Below are positions 10,978 to 22,900 of a DNA stretch of 64,000 nucleotides, piece after piece; position 1 is the stretch's first letter, and each line of letters opens with the position of its first letter. The stretch lies in contig VWZP01006072.1 of the NCBI GenBank assembly GCA_013396995.1, positions 62,001 to 126,000 on the forward strand, written 5' to 3'. Source of the stretch: Dicaeum eximium. Its lineage: Eukaryota; Chordata; Aves; Passeriformes; Dicaeidae. Under the pieces are notes generated by a model. The model saw only the letters and a program-made list of their open reading frames with translations, made no database searches and had not been told where the DNA came from. The position numbers and the translations under genes were made by a program.

Positions 10978-13900
10978 GTGAGCGCGCACAATGGAGGGGA
11001 AGGGGGGGCGCGTCGGGTCAGCCGCTCAGCGGGGAGAGGGTGACACCCCTCGGCTGTTACCCCCAGGTAACCAGGCGGAGAGGCGCGACCTGAACAGAAG
11101 AAGGGGCTCTTGCCGCCCTTCTCTCCCCTCAGACACCTGCTCAGGGCTCGTGTCAGGCCCTGCCCGGACCCAGCGGGGCCCAGCGGCCGTCCCGGGCCGG
11201 AGGGAGGGAGGGAGGCGGGGGGGNNNNNNNNNNNNNNNNNNNNNNNNNNNNNNNNCCCGCCGGGGACAGCGCTGCTCCGGGCCCGGCAGCGCGGCGGGAC
11301 CGAAACCACCGGGTGCGAGTCGGGGCTTGCTTAGATCGGAGCGGGGTGTGGGGACAGCGAGCTGCAAAAGCGAGGGAAGTTCAGGAAGGAAACGTTTAGG
11401 TGACACAGGCCATGAGAGTTTCAAGAGTTTTAGAGGCTTGTCAGGGCCTAGTACTGGCTAAGTGCTTCCTTTAATTTCAGAAGGTGAAATGCTTTAAAAC
11501 CTTAAATCGGTAATTGTTCTGCTTAAACTAAATTTTTAAGAAGCCTGAACTGAAACTTTAAAACTTAAATGCTTCTTTACAAAAGCTAATCAGATGTTAA
11601 GCAGTCTAAATTGGCAGGTGTCTGTCCCATAGACAAGCTCTAGGTCAAGAAAAGTTAATTCTCTGCTGCCCTGTGGGTTTTACTAAAGCTGTATCTTGGC
11701 TATGTGGTGATATACAGAGCATTCCCTTAGAAAACAAGTTTTGGTCCAGCAGTCCAGTCAGCCAGAGGCAGCACACTGAGAATACAGCTGTATTGCTTCC
11801 AGGAATGAGTTTGACCCAGGAACTGCTTAGACATTGCCATGCAAACCTCAGAGACTTGTGTCAGTTTAGGTTTTAATCAAAGCTTATTTATGCCAGGATG
11901 GTGTCAGCCTGACAAATCATTGCCTACAGAGTCAGTCAGGTATTTCTGGATTTTTCTCCTTAGTTTCAGAAAGACTTACACAACTGTCATTGCAGGCCAC
12001 CTGTGGAATTGGGGCTGACAGTGTAGTAGGAAGATGTTCTATTTAGATCTGTAGGTTCTGCCGTGGTGCAGAACCACTTTGGGTATGTCAGCATCATACT
12101 GACATATGTCTCACTTTTTACTCTGTCTACTGAAAGACTAATGGGAATAAGGAACAGCAGGAAACAGGAAAGCTCTTGTAACCTGTAGATATCATGGGGT
12201 TAAAGCCAGGCAAACTTACAGCGTGGTAAAACAGGAGGGCTAAACTACAGCTATTTCACAGACATCATAAAAACCTATTTTAAAAGTGCATAAGATTGTA
12301 AGTTGAAAATTATAATTGTATATTCACTAGTAAATGTCTGAAAGTAGCAACTTTTTTGGCAATATCAGCAGTCAGTAATGTTTCTTACTGAGAGCACTTA
12401 GAAGGATTGTAGGAGTGACATGACCATGACTAAAGCCTGGGTTTTGACCTTGGGACCACAACAGGAGTGTGCAGTTACTGTGCCTGTCTAGCTCCAGGCT
12501 GACAATAAGGTCAAGACACTTCTGTGGAATGGATGATACAGGAAAAAGAGTTGCTTTACATGCTTTTATACACAAAATTATGAATTTGCCTGTGAATATG
12601 TTCCTACTGCCTGAGAGCGTCCTGAAATACAAAAACTTTTCTTGAAGCTGCTGTGCAATGTAGTCATGGATCATCATACACAGAAGAGTGACAGGTCCAT
12701 TCAGGTTGTGTCAAGCACCATGGAAAATCCTCACAAAATTTTTACAAGGACATGAACAGGAAGGAGTAACTACAGTTTTGCACAGCTCTTCTGTTCACAG
12801 CCCCTCTCTGCTGTGGCGCTTCAGATTGACAACAACATTCAGGGAAGGTGCCAACAGCCAAAATAAGAATGCTCACTTAAGTTTTTGATACTATCCAGTG
12901 GTACTAATTGCACTCTCTTTTCCCATAAATTTCTTCTCCTACCTAAATCTAGTTCTTGTGAATTGGAAAAGCACAACTTTTTCCAAAGATGCCAGTGAGG
13001 AAAATAAAGCTACCAAAAAGAAAAGGAAAACCAACCAAAGCCACCAAATCACCCAACACCTAAACTACAATGTGATTTTGGATACAGTAATCATCAGTCT
13101 TATTTAACTGCTATCAATGATTTAAATACAAGATATTGTCCCTCTTCCAATATATCACAGCTTGACAATTTTCACAAAACTGATTTTTGATCACTTAAGA
13201 CTTTTCATTAGAATTGACCACAGTGCTTCAGTCTTGCTTTGTCTTGTAAAAATTGTCCATTAAACAACAATTGGAACAGCTAGTCTTAGTTACTGGAAAG
13301 CATGGATACTGTCTTGATTTTCCTGGCCAGTTGATCTGACCACCAAAAAACCCCAAACAAAAACAACAACAAAAATGCAAACAAAAACCCACACCCCACC
13401 CCTTACACTTTAATGCCATATCTTGTATTCTCCTGGCTTCAATTATGCTCTTTTTCTGAAACTTCTGAAAGATACGTGTCCCTAAAATAATATTTTAAAA
13501 TATTTTAAAGATAAAATATTTATCTTTACCACGTCCACCTTGTATTCTTCCTGCAAGGTAGTAGTATCTGTGTGGTTTACAATAAAATACAGTCCAAAAT
13601 CTAGTGAATATCTATGACCTCTTAAGTTTCCTGAAGCATAAAGGACTCAGCTTGAATAGCTGCTGTTTTAGTGAAAACCAGAAAGCACAGAGCAATAGCT
13701 GGAGTGAGAATAGCACAAAATGTGTATTCCAAGAACCTCATATAATGAAAGCTTTTCATATTAATGCTGCTAGCCATCAGTAGCAACCATTGCAGTGCAA
13801 GCCAATCAGTGGTTTACTTTAACAAGTTATTTTAGAGTCAGGTAATACTACATCCACACAAAGGTAAAATAACAGGCAGAATAAATAGGTAATATGGAAG

Positions 13901-16900
13901 TGTAGGACGAGAAAATAGAAAACATCTACGAAAGTTCACTAGAGACCAGAGAATTTAAACCACACGTGCTACTGTGTTTGAGACTTAATGCCAGCCTGCA
14001 CTTTTGTTGTTTTCATTGGAAAACTAGGATTATTATGATGAAACATCCATGGAACCCCATTTGTTTTCTTTGCTTTTTTTGATTTCAGTCTTAACCTGAC
14101 CGCTGTTATACTTGACCTCCCAGTGTAAAATAAAACCAAAAAAAGGCAGATGCACCCCATTCCGAAGTCAAATTAGAGAGACCAAGCTTGTAAGGTAACA
14201 AAAAGGGAAGTATCACTAGATAGCCATGCTTAACACAAGGTCTGTTTTTACCACAGTGGTGGAAGAACCAAAAGGTGTGAATCCACAGAGGGAGCAGCAT
14301 ATCTGAGTGAAGTGACTGGCTTTACTCAGATACTCAGCTGAGCAGCCAGATCAGTAATAGCCACCTTGGAAAAGCTCAACAGCATTCTATGCAGGCACGT
14401 AACTGCTGTAAAAGCACAACACAAAACTGTTCCTTGTGGCACATAAAACAACTTGCAGCAGCTCCCAGTCAAGAACACAATTAGCTAAGCAATGGGTGGT
14501 TGACAGGCATTATTTCCTCACTGTACCTGTGCTGTTTGGGTACCTACCAGCAGTGCCTTTCTGCTGTGTCACATGGGCATTACATGCCTGTCATCAAGCC
14601 ACAGAGTTCAGCTCTGAGTAAGCATGACCAGCAGTTGAAAGACCCAAATGAAGCCACCTGAGAGAAACCTGGTGAGACAGACTGAAGGCACACTGAAAGC
14701 ATTTCTGCCTCACTTGTTCTGAAATTGTTGCTCTTGGAAGCTTGTTCACTGGACAGTTTGTTGTGATGGTTCAGATGCTCCTATTAAAAGGTAGCTCAGT
14801 TGCTGTAACAGCTTAAGCCTTGTGGTTTAGGGCTACATACAGAAGCCCAGACTGGTTTTGTTTATCAGGGCAACGGAACAGTTCTCACTTTGTAACTCCA
14901 GTTAGCAAGACTTGTGTAGTACCAGCTGTGATACATTATATATGAGGACAAGAAGAACGTTGCCAAAGCAGCTGAGAACTGTAGGCACACAAAATGGCCC
15001 GGGGAGGTGGTGGAGTCACCGTCCCTGGATAAGGAAAGACTAGACATGACACTCAGTGCTGTGGCCTGGTTGACACGGTGTTCAGGCACAGCCTGAACTC
15101 AATCTCACTGTCTTTTCCAACCTAATTCATTCTGCGAGTCTGAAAATGGCTCTGAAAAACAAGTTGAAGCATTTAGTGCTTTTATGGTACTAAATGGATG
15201 AAAAGGAACCAAATGAGGTTGATTTGACTATGCAGTAGGTAAAAGGATACCACACCTTAATGGAGGTGCAGGTGATCAGGGAAAGGGCTGCAGCTGCATG
15301 GGGTTTTGAAGACTCCACCTAACCTGAGCAGTATGAATGCAAGTTGGGTCCATTCCAGATCTTCTAATTGCATTTGCATAGTGAGGAGCTCAGACTAACC
15401 ATTTTATCTGAAACTTGGAATAGGTTGGGAAAACACGCGTAGTCAATTAAAGCTATTCAGTCAATTAATGGGGGTTGCATAAACAACTGGCTGCTTGTCT
15501 GCCCATATATTTGAAGTCTAATACTATTGCTTACATGCAAGTTGAACTTTAACATCTTTACAATTCAATACAAAGTGAGTGAGGAGTCTGTAGTCTCAAC
15601 ATTAACATTCTCATTATAGTGTCACATACTTGTTTTGCTCTATAGGAACACTAACCTATAATTTACACAGTTGAGTCATTGTTCTGTCAACCTTGCTAAA
15701 TACAGGCTTTCAAAAACAGAAAATTGAGCTAACATGTGACTGGTGCTCTTGGTTGAACAGCCACAAGGGGTTCTGCCATTTTTTGGTTGTTCTTTAGTCA
15801 CGTTTCTCTACAGAATACAAGTATTTAAAAATGGGGGCTTGCTTCTCTTGGTAAAGCTACACCATTACCATTTCTTGGTAAATATATTTTCATTATTCAG
15901 CATAAGTTACAGGCACAACTCTTTATTATTTTTACTTTTAGTGCAACTGCCAGTAAATACAAGCATTTTCCATAGTCACTCTGATCAAGGTTGCACTTTC
16001 TAAAATAAATGGACGGCCATAGTTTATTCTTGGACCTCTCAGATCAAGTTTTGCATTTGTATTCTCTCTTCATTACATTTTTTCACTGCATATGAGAACA
16101 CACACATTCAAACCTTTATAAATTCACTATTTCCTGAGAACAGGAAGAAAGAATGGGTTTGAAAGAGGCTTCTGTAGGTGTAGCTTCTGACAGAGTGTGT
16201 GTGGGGTGGGGAGAACCATGGTGCACTACCTTGTCCCACCCTTTGTGGCCTGCTGCTGTAAACACCCACGTGGAAAACACTTAGCACTCTTCTGGATAAT
16301 AGAGAAGCAATGCAGTGTGCACTTTGACTGTTAAAAATAGAAATTAGACCTATATCCTTAAGGAAACAAATCCTAAAATAAAACCCTCGTCTCTCTAAAA
16401 AACCATTCCTCCTTGTTTTCAGCAGTAGGAGAGCACAGGTATTAATCTTTTCTGGCAAGAATAACTGGTATGCATAGTCCATAATATAAAACAGATGACA
16501 GCAGCATCAAACAGTGGTTTCACTTAAAACATTTACAAACAGAAACTTCTTGGCAGTTAAGCTTTCATCAGGCCCCATCATTTTAGCAGCTGGTTTTTAC
16601 TGCCTTTGTCATTTTAAGTAAAGCACTGTAATCTGTGCTCCATAATCCCATTAAAATAAATCATTTTCTGGTGAGTCCTTTGTAATATCCTAAGAAGGCT
16701 GTAAGCTTAACATCTTGAGCAAGGCTTTGTCCAGTGAAGAGCTGTGCCCATTAGTGGAATGGAGATAAACAAAACATACTTGTCTCAGCTACAGAACCAC
16801 TGCTGCAAATGACTGCTCTTAGGAGAGGGTGGTAGGCCTACTCTATTTGAAAATGGGTAGTACTACATCTGCCTTTTTTTAAAGACAGTATTTTTATACT

Positions 16901-19900
16901 ATTGAATCAAACAGGTTTTTTCCTGTTATGCTCCTTTCCACAGTAGCTAGCCATCAACTAAAATGGTATGGGAAGAGTAGCAGCTTCCCCTCCTCATCTC
17001 TGTAACCCAAGCCAGGATCATACCGTGGTAACCCTTTAAGTTGTAAGAGTATGCTGTGTCTAGAAAGAAAACATTGCTATTTTTTCCTTTGAGGGGGCAG
17101 TAATAGGTCTGACAAGAGGGCCTTATGACTTCATTTCACACAGCCTGCAGTCACATCATTATCTAGTCCATAGTGGGAAAAAAACCAACAAAGAACTGGA
17201 GTGTTAAATTTTGGTTAAAGCAAGCTGTAGGTAAAGAGGAGGTTCTCACTGTTGTTGTAGAGGATTGTTTGATTGGGGTTTATTCTGCTGTTCAGAAATT
17301 ACATAGGTAATGATATGGGCTAGTCAGGTGGAAAGATCAAATAGAAACACTTCCCTAAAACAGGCATACAAACTTACTAAAGTGAGTATCATCCTTCAAC
17401 ATCTCAACTACATTTACAAACTGCTGGAAAAATGTTTACCTTACCTTCTGCAGTAAGTCCAGAGTGCTTCAAGTCACACAGTAAGGCTTACACAAATCTC
17501 TTAAGAACCAAATATATTGAAGCAAGGTGAGGAAGCTTTTAAGCTTTGCCATCCTTCACTCACACCTGCTTCCTTTTACAAGAGTCAAGTTGTTACACCT
17601 GTCCATTTGCCTACTGGGAATTCCTGCTCATCAGGAATTGGGAGGGACATCTGAAAGTAGTTGTTAACCTGCTTCCCCTTTTCAATTCTAGAGCTTGTTA
17701 ATAAATTAAAATATTCTTACACCCCATCCTACATTAATTTCCAGCCCTGCAAGTGGAAGAGGAAAGAGAAATCAGATCTATAAACCCACCACAGTCAAGC
17801 AGCAGGTGTTTCTGTGATCACAGCAGCAAGACCAAAGTCAGAGCAATCCTGCTTGAATCTGCTGGGAGCCAGCATTGCAGCTCCAGAGCTGTTGTGTAAA
17901 TACCTTCCTCTAGCATGACATCAGACCAAGGATAAACTTGAGAGTAATCTTCTCTTTATGATAGAGGACCAGTTCTTCCATTGCCAGTTTTATAATGGGA
18001 TACAGACCACTCTGAGTTCAAAATAGATATGTTAACAATGGTTGGAAGCTGCATGGCTGAGTTTAACTGAGCACTAAGAATAAACCATCAGAGTAGACAA
18101 GATGTGGAAGCTCATCCATGATAATGGCTAGTAAGCATCCAAATCCTTCTGTTGCAGCTTCATCACTTGCTGCTAGGAAACAGTACCACTAACTTCATCA
18201 AATTGCTTGTTGATAAATAAACTACCATGAAAGTGGGAAAAATTCCTTGGTCCTTCCACTGCCAACCAATTGGAATAAACATGGGCTAGAATAAATGAGC
18301 AAGTATTTTCTTGTCAACCTGTCAGGAAAAGATAGGAAAATAGCAATTCCTTGCCCATGACTGACTGCAGAACAGCTAGTTTTCTCACATGGCGCTGTGT
18401 GTAAAACTGATTTTTTTTCTGGTGTGGCTCCTGTTGTTTCCATTGGGAAGTCTGAGTAAGGTGACCTGACGTATATTTCGATGTAAGAGCAAGAAAGGCA
18501 TTGTGACCTTGTCATCAGAGGACCCTAGGTTTTGTTTCTTCCAGCATCTATGAACTGTTGTTTTCCTAATTTTATTCACAGTTCAGCCCAACTTCTTCAA
18601 ACTCCCTTCAGCTTCACTGGAAGTTAAGTGAGAATGGAAATAATTTAATAGCTCAATCAAATAAGAACGGAATGTCCTCAGATGTTCTGCATGTGCTTAA
18701 GTGATTTGAGTAAGATCACACTCCAGCATTTAAAACATACATGAATAATTTTTGAAAACAATGGGACTCAAATTTTTATATGTAGAAACTTGTAAATGGA
18801 ACTTGTCCTCTGACTTACTGAATTGCTTTCTTAGCTCTTCTGTCTCTGGCTATTCTATTTCCTCTTTCCCTGGTTTTTCTTAGACCTGCCCATGCAGTTT
18901 GCAGAAGCAGCTGTATCAATACTAATTTACTGAAAAATTGTTTTGCAAAGAGCTAGCTCAGGTGTTTTGATGCCCGTGACATAGCTAATTTGTAATGGGA
19001 CAAGCTGCCAGGAATATTCAAGGAGATGGCTTTATCTGTGCTGATACTGTTTGTTCATATCAATGGGAAGTAAGTTTATCTTTCTGGCATGTGTCATTTG
19101 TAGCAGTCCATAGAAAAACAGATACTTTCCAATAGAAAAACACTTCCTCTTCTGAAATTATTTAACCTCAGGGTAGAAGAAATGGGAAATGCTAACAATG
19201 TTCTGAGGAGTGAGTGAAGGTGAAGAAGAAGAATATAACAAAGAATATTTCTTGTGAGGAAGAAGAACATAACAAAGAATATTTCTTGTGAAGAATCTAG
19301 GAGTTGTGTTTTAGGTTTTTTTAAGAACACACCATATTAGCATATGAAGTCAGTTTTAGGAAAGCCAAATGTCTTCATGGAGTGATGTGACTGCCAGGGA
19401 TTACTTAAGAACAGCTGTTGCCCAAACAGGTGTTTTCTGTACAAGTCATTCTCTTCTGTGGTGTCAGAGCTGCTAAGATTCTGGTAGAGCACTGAACTTA
19501 CTATAATACTGTAGGGCATAACTCCACTTGGCAGACAGAAATGACAAACTAACCTGCATTTTGGGACTGATATTTTAAATGGATGTTAATATCAGTACCA
19601 TGTAAGTATCAGTACCTGATGTCTGTTTACTTCAAGCTCAACTAGTAGTAAAGCAGTCCTGAACAGTGTGTGTAAGTGACAGTCTCACCAGCTAGTGCTT
19701 GTAGCCTTTCACATTATACAGCTTATCTTGGAGGAAAGGCCATCAAATCCATGTCTTGTAGTAATGACAAAAAAGACTTGCTTTCATGAATGTTGCAGTG
19801 CTGGTTATGCAATAGTTTCTCACTAAGCATATGCAAATCCTTGCATCAAATGCTTGCTTTCAGCAACAACCTTAGTCTGTGTTGGTGGTTTACATTAGTG

Positions 19901-22900
19901 GTTTACAAATACTACTGTTGATTTAACAGTTGTACAGCAAGTGTGACTTCGATACTTTTAACTGTGCTGTGCTGCTACCATCAATTGGTGTGAGCTGCAG
20001 ACAAAAAAAAGCAAGTTATTCACCCAAGAGGCAAAATGTCTTGGGCATGGGGCAGCAGAAAATGTCGAATCAGCTGTAAGATGTAACATAATTCAAGTAT
20101 CTTGCATTCTGCCAGGTAAATTGGTCCAAAATACTTAAAACTGCTCATAACTTCTTCTGGCCTAATGTTCTTTTTATGTGGGTATGGCGAGTGCCTGCCT
20201 AGAAAGGAAAACTTGTGCATTCTGAGGAGCAGCTTCAAAAGTATTTTGTTGTATACACACCAGTTTTGCTGCATTAACAAACTTCAGTTCTTACCAGTAC
20301 AGACTCTTGTAAGGTAGTATTAAAGAAGTCCAATTACAAAGCTTGGAAGGGAGTGAAGATCTGAGCCTAAAAGCCTGAGAATTAGAATCAATACAGGTTT
20401 TTCAGATGTATTGGTTACTTTAAAGACAGGTTTAACTATTTGTCTGTTAACCCTTGTTGATGTAATGTTCTTTTTTTAATTTTAAGGCTCACCAGCAAAG
20501 CAGAAAAGCAGACCGCTTGTTGGCAGCAGGGAAATATGAAGAAGCAATTTCTTGTCACAGAAAAGCTGCTGGTGAGTAGGTTATTTCTCACATTTCAGCT
20601 CTTAAAATCAGTTTCTAGATTTGCATGCACCAAGCCTGTCTTGAGTTCAAAAAGCGTTTGGACAACGCTCTCGGGCACATGGGATTCTTGGGGTGTCCTG
20701 CACAGGCCAGGAGTTGGCCTTGATGGTCCTGCTGGGTCCCTTCTAACTCAGCAGAGTCAATGATTCTGTGTAAGTAGAATGTCTAGTTACTTGAACAATT
20801 TTTATTTTTATAATGTGAGTTTGTTTTTCAGTGCAGATCAAGAACCCTTTTGAAAACTTTTTTTCTCATATGAGCAGCTAAAGTCAGACATTTCCAAAGT
20901 TGTTTAGATTGGGGGTGATTATCACTGTGAAGGCAGTTCTTGACTGAAGATGAAGCCAACCCCTTGTGCTGTGCACAGACTGATGTTGTGTACCTCCTCT
21001 AAGCCAGTTTCACTTTATACTTTGCATTTTCTTTACTGCTTTCATAAGCAAGGTCACAGTGCTTGCTTTGTTGGTAAAGGGCAAATGTTTGCTTAAAAAA
21101 CTTCCCTTTCCTAATGTCTGCATCAAGGTAGCTAAGAACAGGTGATGAGCTCCCCAGAACTCGAGCAAAACAGCAGATTGCACCACAGACCTTGACACTG
21201 CAGGGACAGCCTCTACTCTGTGAGATCTTGTGCATTTATCTGTGCATTTAAATAGTCCTGCTTAATTTTTTGTGTTGGGAGTCCCTCAGCTCTCTGACAG
21301 TGTGCAGCTACTTGGCAGAAGAAGAAAGGTCTTAACTGGTGCAACAAGTAGGACATTTTCAGTGACAGGGCTTGTGTGGAGCCAAAGTGGCTGCTCTGAA
21401 CATGGTAACCTAGATACCAGGTGTTCTTGCTCCATTCATCAATACTAGAAAACCCCATAAAGTGAGAAACTAAAACTTGCTTTGGTATTCATGAATACTC
21501 AGAGTGATGAGGGATTGCACTTACATTCTAAAACGCATACTTTTTGTTTTCTTTCACTTTATATACCAAGATAAAACCCAGAAATACACTGAATGTTTCT
21601 TGCTTTTTTTGGTCTGGTGGTTCTGTGCCTTGCATCATTCCAAATTTGGTTGAGAATTTCTCATACATTGTCATTTTCAGCACTAGTAAGATATGCTCAA
21701 AGTCTTTCTGGAAATTGCTGCTGTTCTAAAAACAAACTGAAGTGACCCAAGCCAACAGGATACCATGGGAAGGGTGTAGTGTGTATTACAAAGTCTTACG
21801 GTAATTTTTTTAGACTTCTGAAAAACAGCAGGTGTTTCCAGCCACTGTAACTTGGTAAATACTTTCCCTCTAGACTGGTGCCTTTATGTGGGGATGGAGC
21901 ACACAGGTCTGAAGGCTTTTCTTAGCTTTTCTGGAAGTGTTCAGGTTTTTCAGCCTGTTTTTCAGTAAGTGCTGATGGCTGTTCTGTCCCACAGGGTACC
22001 TTACAGATGCCATGAAGCTGACGCACTCGGAGCAGGTGAGAGCAGAGCGCGGCAGATGCCAGAACCAGCCACAGCCCCGTGGTGTGCCCTGTGTCCCATT
22101 GTGTCTGATCACACCCCTCCTGGCCATTAGCCTCTGCAGAATTTTCTGAACCCTTGGCAACTGCACCAGGAGTTTCACAACTGTGGTAATACTAATCTTC
22201 CTAGAGAGTTTTTTCCAAGTTTGTGTGGAGCAAGGACAAGAGAAATCTTAACCCATCCAAGGGCTCTCCAACTTTCTAGTCTGCCAGACATGTTCAAGTA
22301 GGTGACAAAACTAGTGTCATGTTTAACTTTATCTGTGAGGCACTTAGTATTTTACTGAGACAAAAAGCCAAGCATCTTATCTACAGTGTGTCAGGTTTAA
22401 TGCATCCTGCCTGGGGCATCTCTAGAGCAACAGCCCTGACACTTATTCATTGCACAAGTTTATCTGTGAATGTAGTGCTGTAGTCTGCTCAGCACTTCTG
22501 TACCAGCAGGCTTTGAATTTAGCCAATATTATGAAATCAAATAACCCTTGGAGATCAGACATCTGTCTTTGCTCCAACAGGTCATTCTTGTAGAAAAATG
22601 GTAGAAAAAATTAACTCACCCAGGTGAGTTAATAACTGCTGTGCCACCTCCTTCATTAAATATGGCTGAATCACTTGGGACCCATACCTGGCCTTGGAGC
22701 AATTTGCTGCTTCGTTTTGGGTGTTATTGATATGGCTACACAGATAACATCATAGAAGCACACAAAAAGTTTGCATTGTTTAGCCAGAGTGTGGCCATAC
22801 ATGCCAAGTGAATCTCTTCTTCTTGGTGTTGGTCATAGGTCAGTTTAACTCCGGGTGCCTCTGCCCAGAGGTACTGTAGCCTGGTCAGTGACTTAAAAAC

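Larger units (their letters stand above)
10740..11335 (+). promoter_or_regulatory. CpG-island promoter of NRBF2
   Basis: The GC and CpG content jumps at about 10740 and falls after about 11335, surrounding NRBF2 exon 1. Visible motifs: a near-palindromic RFX X-box-like GTTGCCCCGGCGAC at 10789-10802 (one mismatch in the right half); TCTCGCGAGG at 10815-10824, 9 of 10 to the TCTCGCGAGA promoter element; and an ETS-type GCGGAAG near 10849-10855. No TATA box is evident, as expected for a CpG-island housekeeping promoter. The transcription start probably lies between about 10850 and 10930. The island contains the 32-N assembly gap. Confidence 0.8.
11256..20486 (+). other. NRBF2 intron 1 (bulk)
   Basis: Intron 1 runs 10978-20486 (about 9.5 kb). 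No nested gene is supportable. Contents noted: an A/C-rich low-complexity tract at about 13340-13400; nested AT palindromes at 13489-13527; a CR1 3' end at about 14985-15147; and a 34-bp tandem duplication at 19225-19292. The acceptor is TTTTTAATTTTAAG|GCTCAC at 20486/20487. Confidence 0.85.

Noticed and set aside
10498..11461. Several long frames on both strands around NRBF2 exon 1
   Set aside because: They come from CpG-island composition and run through the N gap; only the 30 coding bases of exon 1 are supported.
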